A stretch of DNA of 64,000 bases from Shewanella corallii (GCF_023349125.1 NZ_JAKIKT010000003.1:310001-374000); one strand, 5' to 3'. Positions 42,063 through 51,664 are shown, counted from the stretch's first letter. Notes: generated by a model not told the origin, from the sequence alone. Translations and numbers: made by a program.

Positions 42063-42941
42063 ATGACAAGCGAGTTCCGCACAATTGGTCTTATCGGAAA
42101 ACCCCATCATAAGGGGACCAATTTAACTCTCAAACGCCTGCATCACTGGTTATCGATGCAGGGGTACGAAATTCTGGTGGAAGAGCGTGTCGCCTCGGAA
42201 CTGGGAAACCATGTAAAAGCCGCGGATATGCTGGAGATTGGCCAGCATTGTGACCTGGCGGTTGTGGTCGGTGGTGACGGCAATATGTTAGGCGCAGCCA
42301 GAGTTCTGGCCCGCTTCGATGTCGGTGTTATTGGCGTAAACCGCGGAAATCTTGGTTTTTTAACCGACTTACCACCGGATGCGTTTGAAGAAAAACTGGC
42401 CGCAGTACTGGATGGTGAATACGAAACCGAGCACAGATTCCTGCTTGAGGCCGAAGTGCACAGACACGGCAAGCTTAAAGCCAGTAACACAGCAGTTAAC
42501 GAGGCTGTTCTGCACCCGGGTAAAGTCGCCCACATGATTGAGTATGAGGTCTATATCAACGACCAGTTCATGTACAGTCAGCGCGCAGATGGCATGATAG
42601 TCGCGACCCCTACCGGTTCAACCGCTTATTCGTTATCAGCCGGCGGCGCGATTCTGACCCCTAAGCTGCAGGCGATGATTCTGGTACCCATGTTCCCACA
42701 CACCCTGTCCTGCAGGCCGATAGTGGTAGATGCCGACAGTGTCATTAAGCTGAAAGTCGCTCCCCACAATGGTGAGAATCTGGAAGTGAGCTGTGACGGT
42801 CACGTCACCCTGGCGGTTCTTCCCGGCGATGAAATCATCATTCACCGCAGCCCGGAAAGGCTGAGGCTGATTCACCCCAAGGGTTACAACTACTTTCATG
42901 TACTTCGTAACAAATTGGGCTGGGGCAGCAAGCTGTTCTGA
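42063..42941 (+). CDS. nadK: NAD kinase
   Basis: A 292-residue enzyme making NADP+ from NAD+ and ATP. The catalytic G-G-D-G-N motif is near residues 72-76 and N-x-G-x-L-G-F-L-T-D-L near 98-108. The N-E-A/V pair and the [20 protein letters not shown] segment follow. ATG 42063 with AAGG upstream gives exactly the E. coli length; the upstream open frame (from 41727) lies antisense to grpE and is a shadow. It diverges from grpE. Confidence 0.96.
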   Translation: MTSEFRTIGLIGKPHHKGTNLTLKRLHHWLSMQGYEILVEERVASELGNHVKAADMLEIGQHCDLAVVVGGDGNMLGAARVLARFDVGVIGVNRGNLGFLTDLPPDAFEEKLAAVLDGEYETEHRFLLEAEVHRHGKLKASNTAVNEAVLHPGKVAHMIEYEVYINDQFMYSQRADGMIVATPTGSTAYSLSAGGAILTPKLQAMILVPMFPHTLSCRPIVVDADSVIKLKVAPHNGENLEVSCDGHVTLAVLPGDEIIIHRSPERLRLIHPKGYNYFHVLRNKLGWGSKLF

Positions 42942-42963
42942 ATACTCTCCATCCAAGAATTTG

Positions 42964-42990
42964 AAACGCTCCTTATGGGGCGTTTTTTGT
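42964..42990 (+). terminator. Intrinsic terminator of nadK
   Basis: A 9-bp stem with one T-G pair (42964-42972 with 42977-42985), TTAT loop and a T6 run. Confidence 0.85.
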
Positions 42991-43006
42991 TTTTACTCAG
43001 TCTGTT

Positions 43007-43018
43007 AGTCAAAAGACT
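43007..43018. promoter_or_regulatory. Small palindrome upstream of lldP
   Basis: AGTC-AAAA-GACT lies 170 bases before the lldP start. It could be an operator half-site pair but does not match the FadR-type consensus. Confidence 0.2.
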
Positions 43019-43186
43019 TAGTTTACGCATGTGTACTTTAGCCAGGCCTCAATGCTAAAGTGCCTCCATGGCGTGACGTTGAAGGTGCCATCCTATGGCC
43101 TCTTTTCAATGGCAGTACACCCAAGACACTACCCGGCAATCGCTGTGGGTTTGTCCGTGTCTGTAACTGCATTGTCAGAGGTTCCC

Positions 43187-44848
43187 ATGAGCATTATCCA
43201 AATTCTTGCCAGCCTGTCTCCCGTAATCAGTGTGATGGTTTTTCTGGTGTTGTTACGAATGCCTGCGTCCAGAGCCATGCCCATCTCCATGGTAATAACA
43301 GGTCTTGCAGCCGCTTTCGTTTGGCAAATGGATACCCAAATTCTGGCCGCTTCCGTAGTAGAAGGTCTGCTCTCTGCCCTCACCCCTCTAACCATTATTT
43401 TCGGCGCAGTATTTCTACTTAACACTCTGAAATACTCAGGCGCTATGGATACCATACGCGCAGGTTTTACCAATATCAGCGCAGATGCACGGGTGCAGGT
43501 AATCATCATCTGCTGGTTGTTTGGTGCCTTTATTGAAGGCAGCGCAGGCTTTGGCACCCCGGCCGCCATTGGAGCCCCCTTACTGGTACTGCTTGGGATC
43601 CCACCGGTTGCCGCAGCCGTGGTTGCTCTGATTGCCGATTCAGCTTCAGTTTCCTTCGGTGCCATTGGCCTGCCCGTCCTCTTTGGTATGGAGCAGGGGC
43701 TACTGCAGGGTGGTGAGAGCATGGCCGCAGCGCAGATTGCACACCATGGTGAAGACTTTGCCGACTACGCCCAATTTATTGCCATGCATATGATTACTAT
43801 AGATCTGGTCACAGGCACACTGATACCTCTCGTCATCGTCAGCGTACTGACCGGATTTTTTGGCCGTAACCGCTCCTTTAAAGAAGGCCTGGCAATCTGG
43901 CCATTTGCCATCTTTGCTGGTTTTGCCTTCACAGTCCCGGCATGGTGTATCAACTACCTGGCGGGTCCCGAGTTCCCCTCTGTTATCGGTGCACTTATCG
44001 GTATGGCCATTGTCATCCCGGTTGCCCGTAAAGGCTGGCTGCTGCCATCAACCCCCTGGTTCGACTTCGACAACAAAACACCTGATGCCGATGACCAGGA
44101 AAACTCCGTAAGCACCAGTAATCATGCTACCCAGTTCAGTCAACTTGCAGCCTGGACACCTTATCTGGTGATGGCCGCACTCCTGGTGCTATCCCGCACC
44201 TTACCGCCGTTGAAAGACTGGCTGACCAGCTTTAACCTCAACTGGACCGGGCTATTGGGGACTGAACTTAAAGCAGGCTTTGCCACCCTGTATGCCCCGG
44301 GTGCCTTCTTTATACTGGTGTGCTTACTCAGTTTTGGCCTGTTTAAGATGAAAGGTTCAGCCATAAAAACCTCTGTGGCTACATCCCTTAAATCCATGGT
44401 GCCTACGGTAATCTCATTGGGCGCATCTGTGCCCATGGTAAAAATCTTCTTGAATTCAGGGGAAAACCACGCAGATCTGGTCTCCATGCCCGTCGCCCTT
44501 GCGGATATGCTGGCCTCCAGTATGGGCAACATCTGGGACTGGATTGCCCCTGTGGTAGGCATATTCGGCGCCTTCCTGTCAGGCTCCGCCACTTTCTCCA
44601 ATATGATGTTCTCCGGTCTGCAATACAGTGTCGCAGACAATATCGGCGCTAATCCGGCACTGGTGCTGGCACTGCAGGGGATTGGCGCCAACGCCGGCAA
44701 TATGATGTGCGTGATGAACGTGGTTGCTGCCGCGACTGTAGTGGGCATGGCGGGGAAAGAGGCAGACATTATCCGCAAGACCATGCCGGTGGCGTTGGCC
44801 TATGCCATGTTGGCAGGCACCATTGCCTGGGTTTGGGGTGGGTTTTAA
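43187..44848 (+). CDS. lldP: L-lactate permease
   Basis: A 553-residue transporter of the LctP family (lactate/glycolate:H+ symport). About 12-14 membrane segments are visible. Signature stretches are F-I-E-G-S-A-G-F-G-T-P-A-A-I-G-A-P-L in the first half, and in the second half G-A-F-L-S-G-S-A-T-F-S-N-M-M-F with A-N-A/G-N-M-M-C-V-M-N-V-V-A-A-A. ATG 43187 has AGAGG upstream and is the likely start; the frame runs on to 43031. It precedes lldEFG on the same strand by 264 bases, so uptake and oxidation of lactate are encoded together. Confidence 0.95.
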   Translation: MSIIQILASLSPVISVMVFLVLLRMPASRAMPISMVITGLAAAFVWQMDTQILAASVVEGLLSALTPLTIIFGAVFLLNTLKYSGAMDTIRAGFTNISADARVQVIIICWLFGAFIEGSAGFGTPAAIGAPLLVLLGIPPVAAAVVALIADSASVSFGAIGLPVLFGMEQGLLQGGESMAAAQIAHHGEDFADYAQFIAMHMITIDLVTGTLIPLVIVSVLTGFFGRNRSFKEGLAIWPFAIFAGFAFTVPAWCINYLAGPEFPSVIGALIGMAIVIPVARKGWLLPSTPWFDFDNKTPDADDQENSVSTSNHATQFSQLAAWTPYLVMAALLVLSRTLPPLKDWLTSFNLNWTGLLGTELKAGFATLYAPGAFFILVCLLSFGLFKMKGSAIKTSVATSLKSMVPTVISLGASVPMVKIFLNSGENHADLVSMPVALADMLASSMGNIWDWIAPVVGIFGAFLSGSATFSNMMFSGLQYSVADNIGANPALVLALQGIGANAGNMMCVMNVVAAATVVGMAGKEADIIRKTMPVALAYAMLAGTIAWVWGGF

Positions 44849-44955
44849 AGTCATATATTGACTGTTATTGAGCCAACATCACATATCCCTTATCGACCTT
44901 TGATGTGTCTGCTGGAAGGGATTCCCGCCTATCAGAGCAATAATGACAAACACAG

Positions 44956-44973
44956 TTTCTCACTTTTGAGAAA
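44956..44973. repeat. Inverted repeat upstream of lldE
   Basis: TTTCTCA and TGAGAAA form a perfect 7-bp inverted repeat with a four-base spacer, 10 bases before the FadR/LldR-type site. It is a candidate second operator. Confidence 0.4.
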
Positions 44974-44982
44974 GTGAACATT

Positions 44983-44993
44983 TGGTTTTACTA
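44983..44993. promoter_or_regulatory. FadR/LldR-type (GntR family) operator upstream of lldEFG
   Basis: TGGTTTTACTA matches the FadR-subfamily core TNGTNNNACNA at every fixed position and is flanked by near-symmetric T/A bases. LldR is a FadR-subfamily repressor of lactate genes. No regulator gene is in the window. Confidence 0.5.
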
Positions 44994-45112
44994 AAATACC
45001 CCTATATCTAGCATGGGGATGAGCCTATATTGGGGAGAGTTTGTCCGTATCGTGAGCTGGGTCACTGCTGGCTCACTGAACCGCGGTTCTTCCTACCGAT
45101 AGAGAAAACCAG

Positions 45113-45856
45113 ATGAAGATAGCACTTTTCATCCCTTGCCTGGTAAACCAGTTGATGCCGGATGTGGCTGTAGCCACCCTGGAATTGCTGGAGAAGCTGG
45201 GGCATGAGGTCATTTTTCCCAAAGGCCAAACCTGCTGCGGCCAGCCGATGACCAACTCAGGTTGTTACAACGAAGCCAGAAATACCACAATGAAACTGCT
45301 GAATAGTTTCAAAGGGGTGGAATGTGACGCCATTGTCTGCCCAGCGGCCAGTTGCCTGGTGGCTGCCAAAGAGAACTTTCACGAGTTCGACGACAGTCCT
45401 GAAGCTGAAGCCGTGATTGCCAAGCTGTATGAGTTGACCGAATTCCTGCACGACGTTGCACCTATTCCCGCTTTTTCAAAAGCCTTTCCCCATCGCATCA
45501 GCCTGCAGATGAGCTGTCACGGCGTGCGTATGCTGGGGTTGGCCAGTGGCAGTGAGTTTATGGGCAAGCCGTTTAACAAGGTAGAAGCCATTCTGGCAAA
45601 AATCCCGGGTATCGAAATTCGTTATCCAGAGCGCAAAGATGAGTGCTGCGGCTTTGGTGGGACCTTCGCTATGGATGAAGGTGCGGTGTCTGCCAAAATG
45701 GGCAAAGACAAAGCCTGGTTCCACGCCAATACCGGTGCCGAATATGTAGTGGGGTATGACCCATCCTGCATGATGCATCTGGATGGCATGATCCGCCGTC
45801 AGCAATTGCCGGTGCAAACCCGCCATGTTGCTCAAATCATCAACGCCGCGCTGTAA
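45113..45856 (+). CDS. lldE: L-lactate dehydrogenase complex protein LldE (LutA)
   Basis: A 247-residue protein with two CCG (cysteine-rich) domains, each with the C-x-n-C-C-G-x-P/F-x motif: T-C-C-G-Q-P near residues 43-48 and E-C-C-G-F-G-G near 180-186. These CCG domains bind [4Fe-4S]-type clusters, as in GlpC or heterodisulfide reductase subunit B. With LldF and LldG it forms a membrane-associated L-lactate oxidase that feeds the quinone pool. It is the first gene of the lldEFG operon. Confidence 0.95.
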   Translation: MKIALFIPCLVNQLMPDVAVATLELLEKLGHEVIFPKGQTCCGQPMTNSGCYNEARNTTMKLLNSFKGVECDAIVCPAASCLVAAKENFHEFDDSPEAEAVIAKLYELTEFLHDVAPIPAFSKAFPHRISLQMSCHGVRMLGLASGSEFMGKPFNKVEAILAKIPGIEIRYPERKDECCGFGGTFAMDEGAVSAKMGKDKAWFHANTGAEYVVGYDPSCMMHLDGMIRRQQLPVQTRHVAQIINAAL

Positions 45857-45868
45857 GGAGGAAGCCTG

Positions 45869-47245
45869 ATGTCACATTCCAGTTCCGCCACCCATGCCCA
45901 GCAGGCAGAAATCTTTTGCCGTGATGAATCCCGGGTCGATTGGCACTCCAAAGCCCTGTGGCTGATGCGCGAAAAGCGTGACCGTGCCGCTGGCAGTATT
46001 CCAGAGTGGGAGCAATTACGTCAGTTAGGCAGTGAAATCAAACTGCATACCCTCACCAATCTGGCTGATCTGCTGCAGCAGTTTGAAGCCAATTGTCAGG
46101 CCAATGGTATTCAGGTTCACTGGGCTCGCGATGGTAAAGAGCATAACCAGATTGTGCATGAGATCCTGGCCCGTCATCAGGTGAAGAAGCTGGTGAAGTC
46201 CAAATCCATGCTCACCGAAGAGTGCCACATGAATCCTTATCTCGAGGAACGTGGTATCGAAGTGATTGATACCGATCTGGGTGAACGCATTATCCAGCTG
46301 GCCGGTCAGCCTCCTTCACATATCGTGGTGCCCGCCATTCATATGAAGAAGGAAGAAGTGGGAGATCTCTTCCATGAAAAAATTGGTACAGAAGCAGGCG
46401 CTTCCGATCCCACCTACCTGACCCGTGCCGCGCGTCAGCATCTGCGCGAACAGTTCCTCAGTGCCGATGCAGCTATGACAGGCGTGAACATGGCTGTTGC
46501 CGACAAGGGCGCAGTGGTGGTGTGTACCAATGAAGGTAATGCTGACATGGGGGTGAACCTGCCTGCGGTGCAGCTGCACTCCATGGGGATCGACAAAATC
46601 GTGCCCAACCTGGACTCAGCCGCTGTGCTTTTGCGAATGCTGGCCCGCAACGCCACAGGTCAGCCGGTAACCACCTATTCCAGCATGTATCGCGGCCCCA
46701 AAGCCGGTGGCGAAATGCATGTGATCATTGTGGATAACGGCCGCACGGCGATGCTGCAGGATAAGATTCTGGCAGAGTCGCTCAAATGTATCCGTTGTGG
46801 TGGCTGTTTGAACACCTGTCCGGTTTACCGTCGCAGCGGTGGTCACAGCTACAGCTACACCATTCCGGGTCCTATCGGTATTGCCGTCGGTGGCAGTAAA
46901 GATGACACCAACAGCATCCCCTGGGCTTGCACCCTGTGCGCCTCCTGCTCAGGTGTTTGCCCAACCAAGGTACCGTTGGACAAGATTATTCACCACCACA
47001 GGCGCCTTAAAGCGGAAGCGGGTCAGTTGCCCTACGGCAAAGCCAACTATATGCCTTTGGTGGGCAAGTTGATGGGCAGTCAAACCGCCTTTAACTGCTC
47101 TATGAGCATGGCTCGTGGCGCGCTGAAAATCCTCCCAGGCAGCCTGTTGAAGCCCTTTGCCGGTGCATGGGGCAAATACCGTGAACTGCCGGTAGCACCC
47201 AAGTCCAGTTTTGAACACTGGTACAAGAACAACAGGAGCGAATAA
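45869..47245 (+). CDS. lldF: L-lactate dehydrogenase complex iron-sulfur protein LldF (LutB)
   Basis: A 458-residue protein: an LUD domain in the first two thirds (V-E-A/S-I-T-G-A/V-N-type segment A-M-T-G-V-N-M-A-V-A-D-K-G) and two ferredoxin-like [4Fe-4S] motifs, C-I-R-C-G-G-C-L-N-T-C-P near residues 310-321 and C-T-L-C-A-S-C-S-G-V-C-P near 353-364. It relays electrons from lactate to quinone together with LldE. It starts 12 bases after lldE with GGAGG upstream and its stop overlaps the lldG start by one base (TAATG). Confidence 0.95.
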   Translation: MSHSSSATHAQQAEIFCRDESRVDWHSKALWLMREKRDRAAGSIPEWEQLRQLGSEIKLHTLTNLADLLQQFEANCQANGIQVHWARDGKEHNQIVHEILARHQVKKLVKSKSMLTEECHMNPYLEERGIEVIDTDLGERIIQLAGQPPSHIVVPAIHMKKEEVGDLFHEKIGTEAGASDPTYLTRAARQHLREQFLSADAAMTGVNMAVADKGAVVVCTNEGNADMGVNLPAVQLHSMGIDKIVPNLDSAAVLLRMLARNATGQPVTTYSSMYRGPKAGGEMHVIIVDNGRTAMLQDKILAESLKCIRCGGCLNTCPVYRRSGGHSYSYTIPGPIGIAVGGSKDDTNSIPWACTLCASCSGVCPTKVPLDKIIHHHRRLKAEAGQLPYGKANYMPLVGKLMGSQTAFNCSMSMARGALKILPGSLLKPFAGAWGKYRELPVAPKSSFEHWYKNNRSE

Positions 47246-47811
47246 TGCCGGGAAGAAATGAAATTCTCAGCGCTCTGGCAAAGTCAGCGCTGGACAAACA
47301 ACCTATGCCGGTGATTGATATCGCGCCCAATATGCAGGATCTGACCGGTCAGTTCGAAACCAACCTGGCCATGGTTGCCGGTACCCTGCACAGAGATGCC
47401 ACTCTGGAACTGGTGCAGGAAAAGGTTAACAGCCTGATTGCCGAAGGATTGCAGGTATTGTCTCTGGTAGAGGGGGTGACCGGTAACCGTACCCTTCCTG
47501 CAACACCCCATGAGCTGAAAGATATCGACTATGCGGTAATCTCAGGCGAGCTGGCGGTGGCCGAAAATGGCGCCATTTGGGTAACAGAGCAACATCAGCA
47601 CAGAGTCACGCCTTTTATCTGTGAAAACCTGCTGTTGGTAGTAGCTGAAGAGGATCTGGTTGCCAATATGCATCAGGCGGTAACTAAGTTGACACTGGAA
47701 TCCGGCTCCTGCGGTGCCTTTATCGCTGGCCCATCCAAGACTGCCGATATCGAGCAGTCACTGGTTGTGGGTGCCCACGGTGCATGCAGCCTGGGAGTGT
47801 ATCTGGTTTAG
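47245..47811 (+). CDS. lldG: L-lactate dehydrogenase complex protein LldG (LutC)
   Basis: A 188-residue LUD-domain protein, third subunit of the LldEFG/LutABC lactate-oxidising complex. The C-terminal A-G-P-S-K-T-A-D-I-E-x-x-L-V-x-G-A-H-G motif (about residues 159-178) is diagnostic. It is translationally coupled to lldF and ends the operon; a terminator follows. The D-lactate dehydrogenase gene dld-II found beside this operon in Shewanella oneidensis is not here. Confidence 0.95.
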   Translation: MPGRNEILSALAKSALDKQPMPVIDIAPNMQDLTGQFETNLAMVAGTLHRDATLELVQEKVNSLIAEGLQVLSLVEGVTGNRTLPATPHELKDIDYAVISGELAVAENGAIWVTEQHQHRVTPFICENLLLVVAEEDLVANMHQAVTKLTLESGSCGAFIAGPSKTADIEQSLVVGAHGACSLGVYLV

Positions 47812-47841
47812 CCGGATCACAATGCCAGTTCTTTTGTACAA

Positions 47842-47867
47842 AAAAAGCCGCTTTTCAGCGGCTTTTT
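47842..47867. terminator. Bidirectional terminator between lldG and the TonB-C gene
   Basis: A perfect 10-bp stem (47842-47851 with 47858-47867) with a six-base loop and T tracts on both strands, between convergent genes. Confidence 0.9.
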
Positions 47868-47868
47868 G

Positions 47869-48972
47869 TTATTTACCCAATTTAAAATCAAATTGCACCG
47901 TATTCAAAGCTGCTAACGGTTTGCCATTTTCAAACTTGGGTGCATAGCGCCAATTTTTGATCGTTTTCAGTGCAGATTTTTCATAGGCCTTGCCACCTTC
48001 AGACTTAATGACCTCGGGCTCTCGAACAAACCCCATCTCATCGACGGTAAATTGCATCTTTACCAAACCCTCCTTGCCACGTCTCGCTGCAGATACTGGA
48101 AACTCCGGAGGAGTTCTAAAGATAGGTTCCTGCTCCTGCGAGTCCTTCCAGGGCTTCATGCTGCCAATCGCCAGACAGTGCTTGGTAGCCTCTTCCCTAT
48201 TGCCCTTTTTCTCATAGAGCTCCACCAAAAACGCATGAGCAGCAAGTTCCACTGCGTTTGAATAGTCCAACACCTGAAATTGCTCCACGACATTCAACAA
48301 CAATTCTTCAGCCTTACTGTATCGACGCTTCTCCATCTCATATTTTGCGACCTGAAATGCAGCCAGATTCCTTTCCAGTGCATTTTCTGGTGCGTGCTCG
48401 ACATATAAGTCGTACGCATCAAACAGATATTTTTTGGCTCTTTGCTTGTATCTGGCTGTTTGTCGCAAAGCGGTCGCTGCTTCGGCCATAACCCAAGCTT
48501 TAAACAGTGGCGAACTTTCCTCTGCGAGCCCGACGGCTCTGGTCGCAGCCATTTTAATCTCGCTCTCTGTCTTAAAACCAAATTGATAACTATGGGCAAG
48601 TTTCAATAAAGGCTCAATTAGCTCAACACTCTCTTCACCATATTCTTTTTCGTACACTTCAACCACATACTCCAGCAGGTCACTGGTTTGAGGGAGTGTT
48701 GAGTCGGATGCTGTCCTCGCGTCATAATTTTGAGGAAGTTTTATGGCATTAGCATAATTCATCGCCAGATTGGCGCTGTTGATATGAGATTCGCCAAATT
48801 TGGCTTTTCCCAGCTCAAAAGCGAGTTTTGCCTGCTTCAATTGCTCAGCGGCGTCACTATTTTCTACCGCTGATTGATAGGCAGCATAAACATCGGAAAA
48901 AGAGGTTTCGGCCTGCACAATGCAGGGCAAAGTGGCGATTGCCAGCGCCAGAATAATGGGCTTCAAAGTCAT
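47869..48972 (-). CDS. Secreted TonB C-terminal-domain protein with TPR-like middle
   Basis: A 367-residue protein. A cleavable signal peptide (residues 1-21, ending V-Q-A) precedes a helical, TPR-like region (about 25-270) with repeated A-x-x-x-F/L and Y/A patterns. The last ~85 residues are a TonB C-terminal domain: P-E-F-P-V-S-A-A-R-R-G-K-E-G-L-V (about 288-303), then the W-R-Y-A-P segment. It lacks the N-terminal membrane anchor and Pro-rich spacer of TonB itself, so it is not a normal ExbBD-coupled TonB. A role in periplasmic protein assembly is possible but unknown. A terminator separates it from lldG. Confidence 0.8.
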   Translation of the reverse strand: MTLKPIILALAIATLPCIVQAETSFSDVYAAYQSAVENSDAAEQLKQAKLAFELGKAKFGESHINSANLAMNYANAIKLPQNYDARTASDSTLPQTSDLLEYVVEVYEKEYGEESVELIEPLLKLAHSYQFGFKTESEIKMAATRAVGLAEESSPLFKAWVMAEAATALRQTARYKQRAKKYLFDAYDLYVEHAPENALERNLAAFQVAKYEMEKRRYSKAEELLLNVVEQFQVLDYSNAVELAAHAFLVELYEKKGNREEATKHCLAIGSMKPWKDSQEQEPIFRTPPEFPVSAARRGKEGLVKMQFTVDEMGFVREPEVIKSEGGKAYEKSALKTIKNWRYAPKFENGKPLAALNTVQFDFKLGK

Positions 48973-49058
48973 TGTTTGTCCTTAAACAGTTTCCTTTTGA
49001 AACGGAATCATAACAACTCAAATGACTTTGTCTATCACCCATCCTTCTGGCTTATTGT

Positions 49059-50414
49059 TCACATATGCTGTCTATCAATACGTCTGATGGCAAACCACAT
49101 CCAGATAAACAGAAGTGTCGACGTAATTGACAATGATAGCCAAACTCCTGTGGTACCGAACTGCCAGGACATAAGCCAGAGCAGAACCGCGATCAGCAGC
49201 AGTTTTGCCGCCGTTAAAATAGAAGCTTCGCGGCTGTAGTTGACAGCCTGACAGAAACTGGCGCCCACCAGCAATAAACCTTCCATTGGCAATCCCCAGA
49301 AGTAGAAGTACATACCTTCTATCGCAACGGGAGCCAATTCCGGGTTGTCTCCGGCAAACATATACACCAGCCAATCTGGTTTTGAATAGATAAACACCAG
49401 ACCTATCACCGCGATGATAGCCGCAGATATAAAGCCAATGCGGCGAGCCTGTTTCACCCTGTCATATCGTTTGGCACCGGCATTGAAACTCAAAATGGGC
49501 TGGGCACCAAAGGCGATCCCTTCGAAAATCAGATAAAACAGAGCTTCTGTGTAACTGACAATACCGTAAGCGGCAACATGAATTGGGCCGCCAACCCAAA
49601 GGAAAGCCATATTGTGCAGAGTCAGCACAATCGACAGATAGAGGTTCATCAGAAAACTAGGCAAACCAACTCTGGCAATATTGAAGCAGTTATCCAGGGT
49701 TAGCTTCATCTGCTCCAGATCAATCCGAAGCCGGGTGCGGTCGGAGAAGAAGTGATACATACAAAGACCGGCTGTGGCTGCCTGGGACATCATGGTGGCG
49801 ACAGCAGCGCCTGCCAATCCATAGGGCCAAACAACGATGAACAACCAGTCGAGAAAGATATTGAGTACGCCACCAAAAATCAGCACCCCGGTAACGAACT
49901 CTGGGCGGCCATCATTTCTGAGCAGGGTGGTGAAAGTTAATGAAAGAATGGGGAATACACCCAGGGCGAAATACCAAAACAGATAACTGTTGGCACTCTC
50001 CAGCACGGCCCCTTCTGCCCCAAGCGAGTTCAGGATATGTGGCGACAGTGTCGTCCCCAGAAGGGCGAAAAGCACGCCTGATAGCAGTGCCAGCGTAAAA
50101 GCATTACCGACAAAACGCCTGGCTTTGTCTCTGTCCCCCTGCCCCAGATTGATGGAAACCAGCGCTGCGGCCCCCATACCTATGAGGGAACCTACGGCAT
50201 ACAGAATCGCCCCTATGGGGTAAGCCAACATCATGCCAGCCAGTCCCTGCTCCCCCAGATAGTGCCCAACGAACATGCCATCAACGGTCACATAAATGCC
50301 GGTGACCAGCATGGACAGCACAGTGGGCAAGGCATAACGCCAGAAGAGTTTCGGAACCGGATCTGAGAGCAAACGCTGCTCGGTTTCCGACACTGAGTGA
50401 GTTTGCTCTGTCAT
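49059..50414 (-). CDS. MATE family efflux transporter
   Basis: A 451-residue multidrug and toxin extrusion type protein with 12 likely membrane segments. Typical features are the start P-V-P-K-L-F-W-R-Y-A-L-P-T, the V-D-G-M-F-V-G segment in TM1-2, and G-A-Q-P-I-L-S-F-N-A-G-A at about residues 305-316. The specific drug or metabolite is unknown. It is monocistronic: 118 bases separate it from the GTPase gene upstream. Confidence 0.9.
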   Translation of the reverse strand: MTEQTHSVSETEQRLLSDPVPKLFWRYALPTVLSMLVTGIYVTVDGMFVGHYLGEQGLAGMMLAYPIGAILYAVGSLIGMGAAALVSINLGQGDRDKARRFVGNAFTLALLSGVLFALLGTTLSPHILNSLGAEGAVLESANSYLFWYFALGVFPILSLTFTTLLRNDGRPEFVTGVLIFGGVLNIFLDWLFIVVWPYGLAGAAVATMMSQAATAGLCMYHFFSDRTRLRIDLEQMKLTLDNCFNIARVGLPSFLMNLYLSIVLTLHNMAFLWVGGPIHVAAYGIVSYTEALFYLIFEGIAFGAQPILSFNAGAKRYDRVKQARRIGFISAAIIAVIGLVFIYSKPDWLVYMFAGDNPELAPVAIEGMYFYFWGLPMEGLLLVGASFCQAVNYSREASILTAAKLLLIAVLLWLMSWQFGTTGVWLSLSITSTLLFIWMWFAIRRIDRQHM

Positions 50415-50532
50415 TAGAATTACAAAGGAGTGATAAAAATTGCGCGGATTTTACCTAAGTTCCGCACAAAAATCATGACATCAGAAGATGTTAGCAAGCC
50501 AAGAATGTAAACCGACCCACTTTCAGAAAAGC

Positions 50533-51618
50533 TCAACACTCCGAAGCACGACATTGCAGCAGTTGCTGTTGCCACAAACTTTGTTCAATGGGTTGATCGC
50601 TGATGATTTCGATTCTGGAGTCCAAGGCATCATCAAGCTCATTGATACTCAAGTCGCCATCCACCAGATTAAATGCAGCGATACCGTCCAGAGTGATCAT
50701 TACCGCCTTGAGCCGGGTCAAATTAGCGTCCCTGATCAGGTGAACCAGCTTGTCGAAATCAAAACAGTAGTCCGGGGTAAACACCCAACCATGGCTGACA
50801 AACCCATCCCCCTGATTGGACTTCTCACATATCCCCTGTTCGTTGAACTCCAAGGGCTCTGGCTCATCAGCAGCCTGAGTCTGTCCCCAGCCATTGTGCT
50901 GATTCGCTGGCGGAAACAGTAAAGAAGTTGAAGCAGATAGCATGCCGGTTTGATCCTGTTTTACCGCTTTTATGGCTGCCGGTTTCTTTGCCGTAATGTT
51001 CAGCGCCTCAATAATCCGGTCGTCCAGCTCATACTGGTTATCCAAGGGCAGACACATTTGAGGATTCACCCCCTGTCCAGCCAGAAAATCGGTCAGCTCT
51101 GTCATTTGTTGTGGCGAAGACTCATAGGTATCCGCTTTGCTGGCCAGCACCACATCAGCGACACTCAGCTGCTGACGGAATATTTCATGCTCAGAATAGC
51201 GGCTGTCTGCCAGCTTGCGGGCATCCACCAGACAGAAAGTGGATTTAAGAGACAAGGCATTGCTCAGGAAGTCGCTGCCCAGCATTTTGAGGATTTCGGC
51301 TGGATGTCCAAGCCCTGTAGGCTCAATCAGCAGCCGATCCGGATTTACCCGACTCAACAATTGGGTAACCGCAACCTGTGTTGGTACCCCGGCAGCGCAG
51401 CACATACAGCCACCCGGTACCTCTTTAATGGTCACCTTCCCCTGGCTATTTTCATCAGAGAGAAGCGCGGCATCCAGTCCAATTTCACCAAATTCATTCA
51501 CCAGCACGGCCCACTTATCACCTTCAGGACGGCTGGCCAACAGGCGTTTGATAAAGCTGGTTTTTCCGCTGCCAAGAAAACCGGTAATTACATTCACCGG
51601 AACGGATTGAATCAACAT
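50533..51618 (-). CDS. CobW/COG0523 family metal-chaperone GTPase
   Basis: A 361-residue G3E GTPase. The P-loop G-F-L-G-S-G-K-T-S is at residues 13-21, the metal motif G-G-C-M-C-C (C-x-C-C) is near residue 70, and S-K-A-D replaces the usual N-K-x-D. The C-terminal CobW_C half is present but divergent. Members insert or carry Zn, Co or other metals; the target metal cannot be told and no Zur site was found. It lies 46 bases after the RhlE-like helicase gene and probably shares its transcript. Confidence 0.85.
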   Translation of the reverse strand: MLIQSVPVNVITGFLGSGKTSFIKRLLASRPEGDKWAVLVNEFGEIGLDAALLSDENSQGKVTIKEVPGGCMCCAAGVPTQVAVTQLLSRVNPDRLLIEPTGLGHPAEILKMLGSDFLSNALSLKSTFCLVDARKLADSRYSEHEIFRQQLSVADVVLASKADTYESSPQQMTELTDFLAGQGVNPQMCLPLDNQYELDDRIIEALNITAKKPAAIKAVKQDQTGMLSASTSLLFPPANQHNGWGQTQAADEPEPLEFNEQGICEKSNQGDGFVSHGWVFTPDYCFDFDKLVHLIRDANLTRLKAVMITLDGIAAFNLVDGDLSINELDDALDSRIEIISDQPIEQSLWQQQLLQCRASEC

Positions 51619-51664
51619 GTCGTTTCCTTACTCTCGCCTCTGATGATATCTGTCTTCCCGCGAG

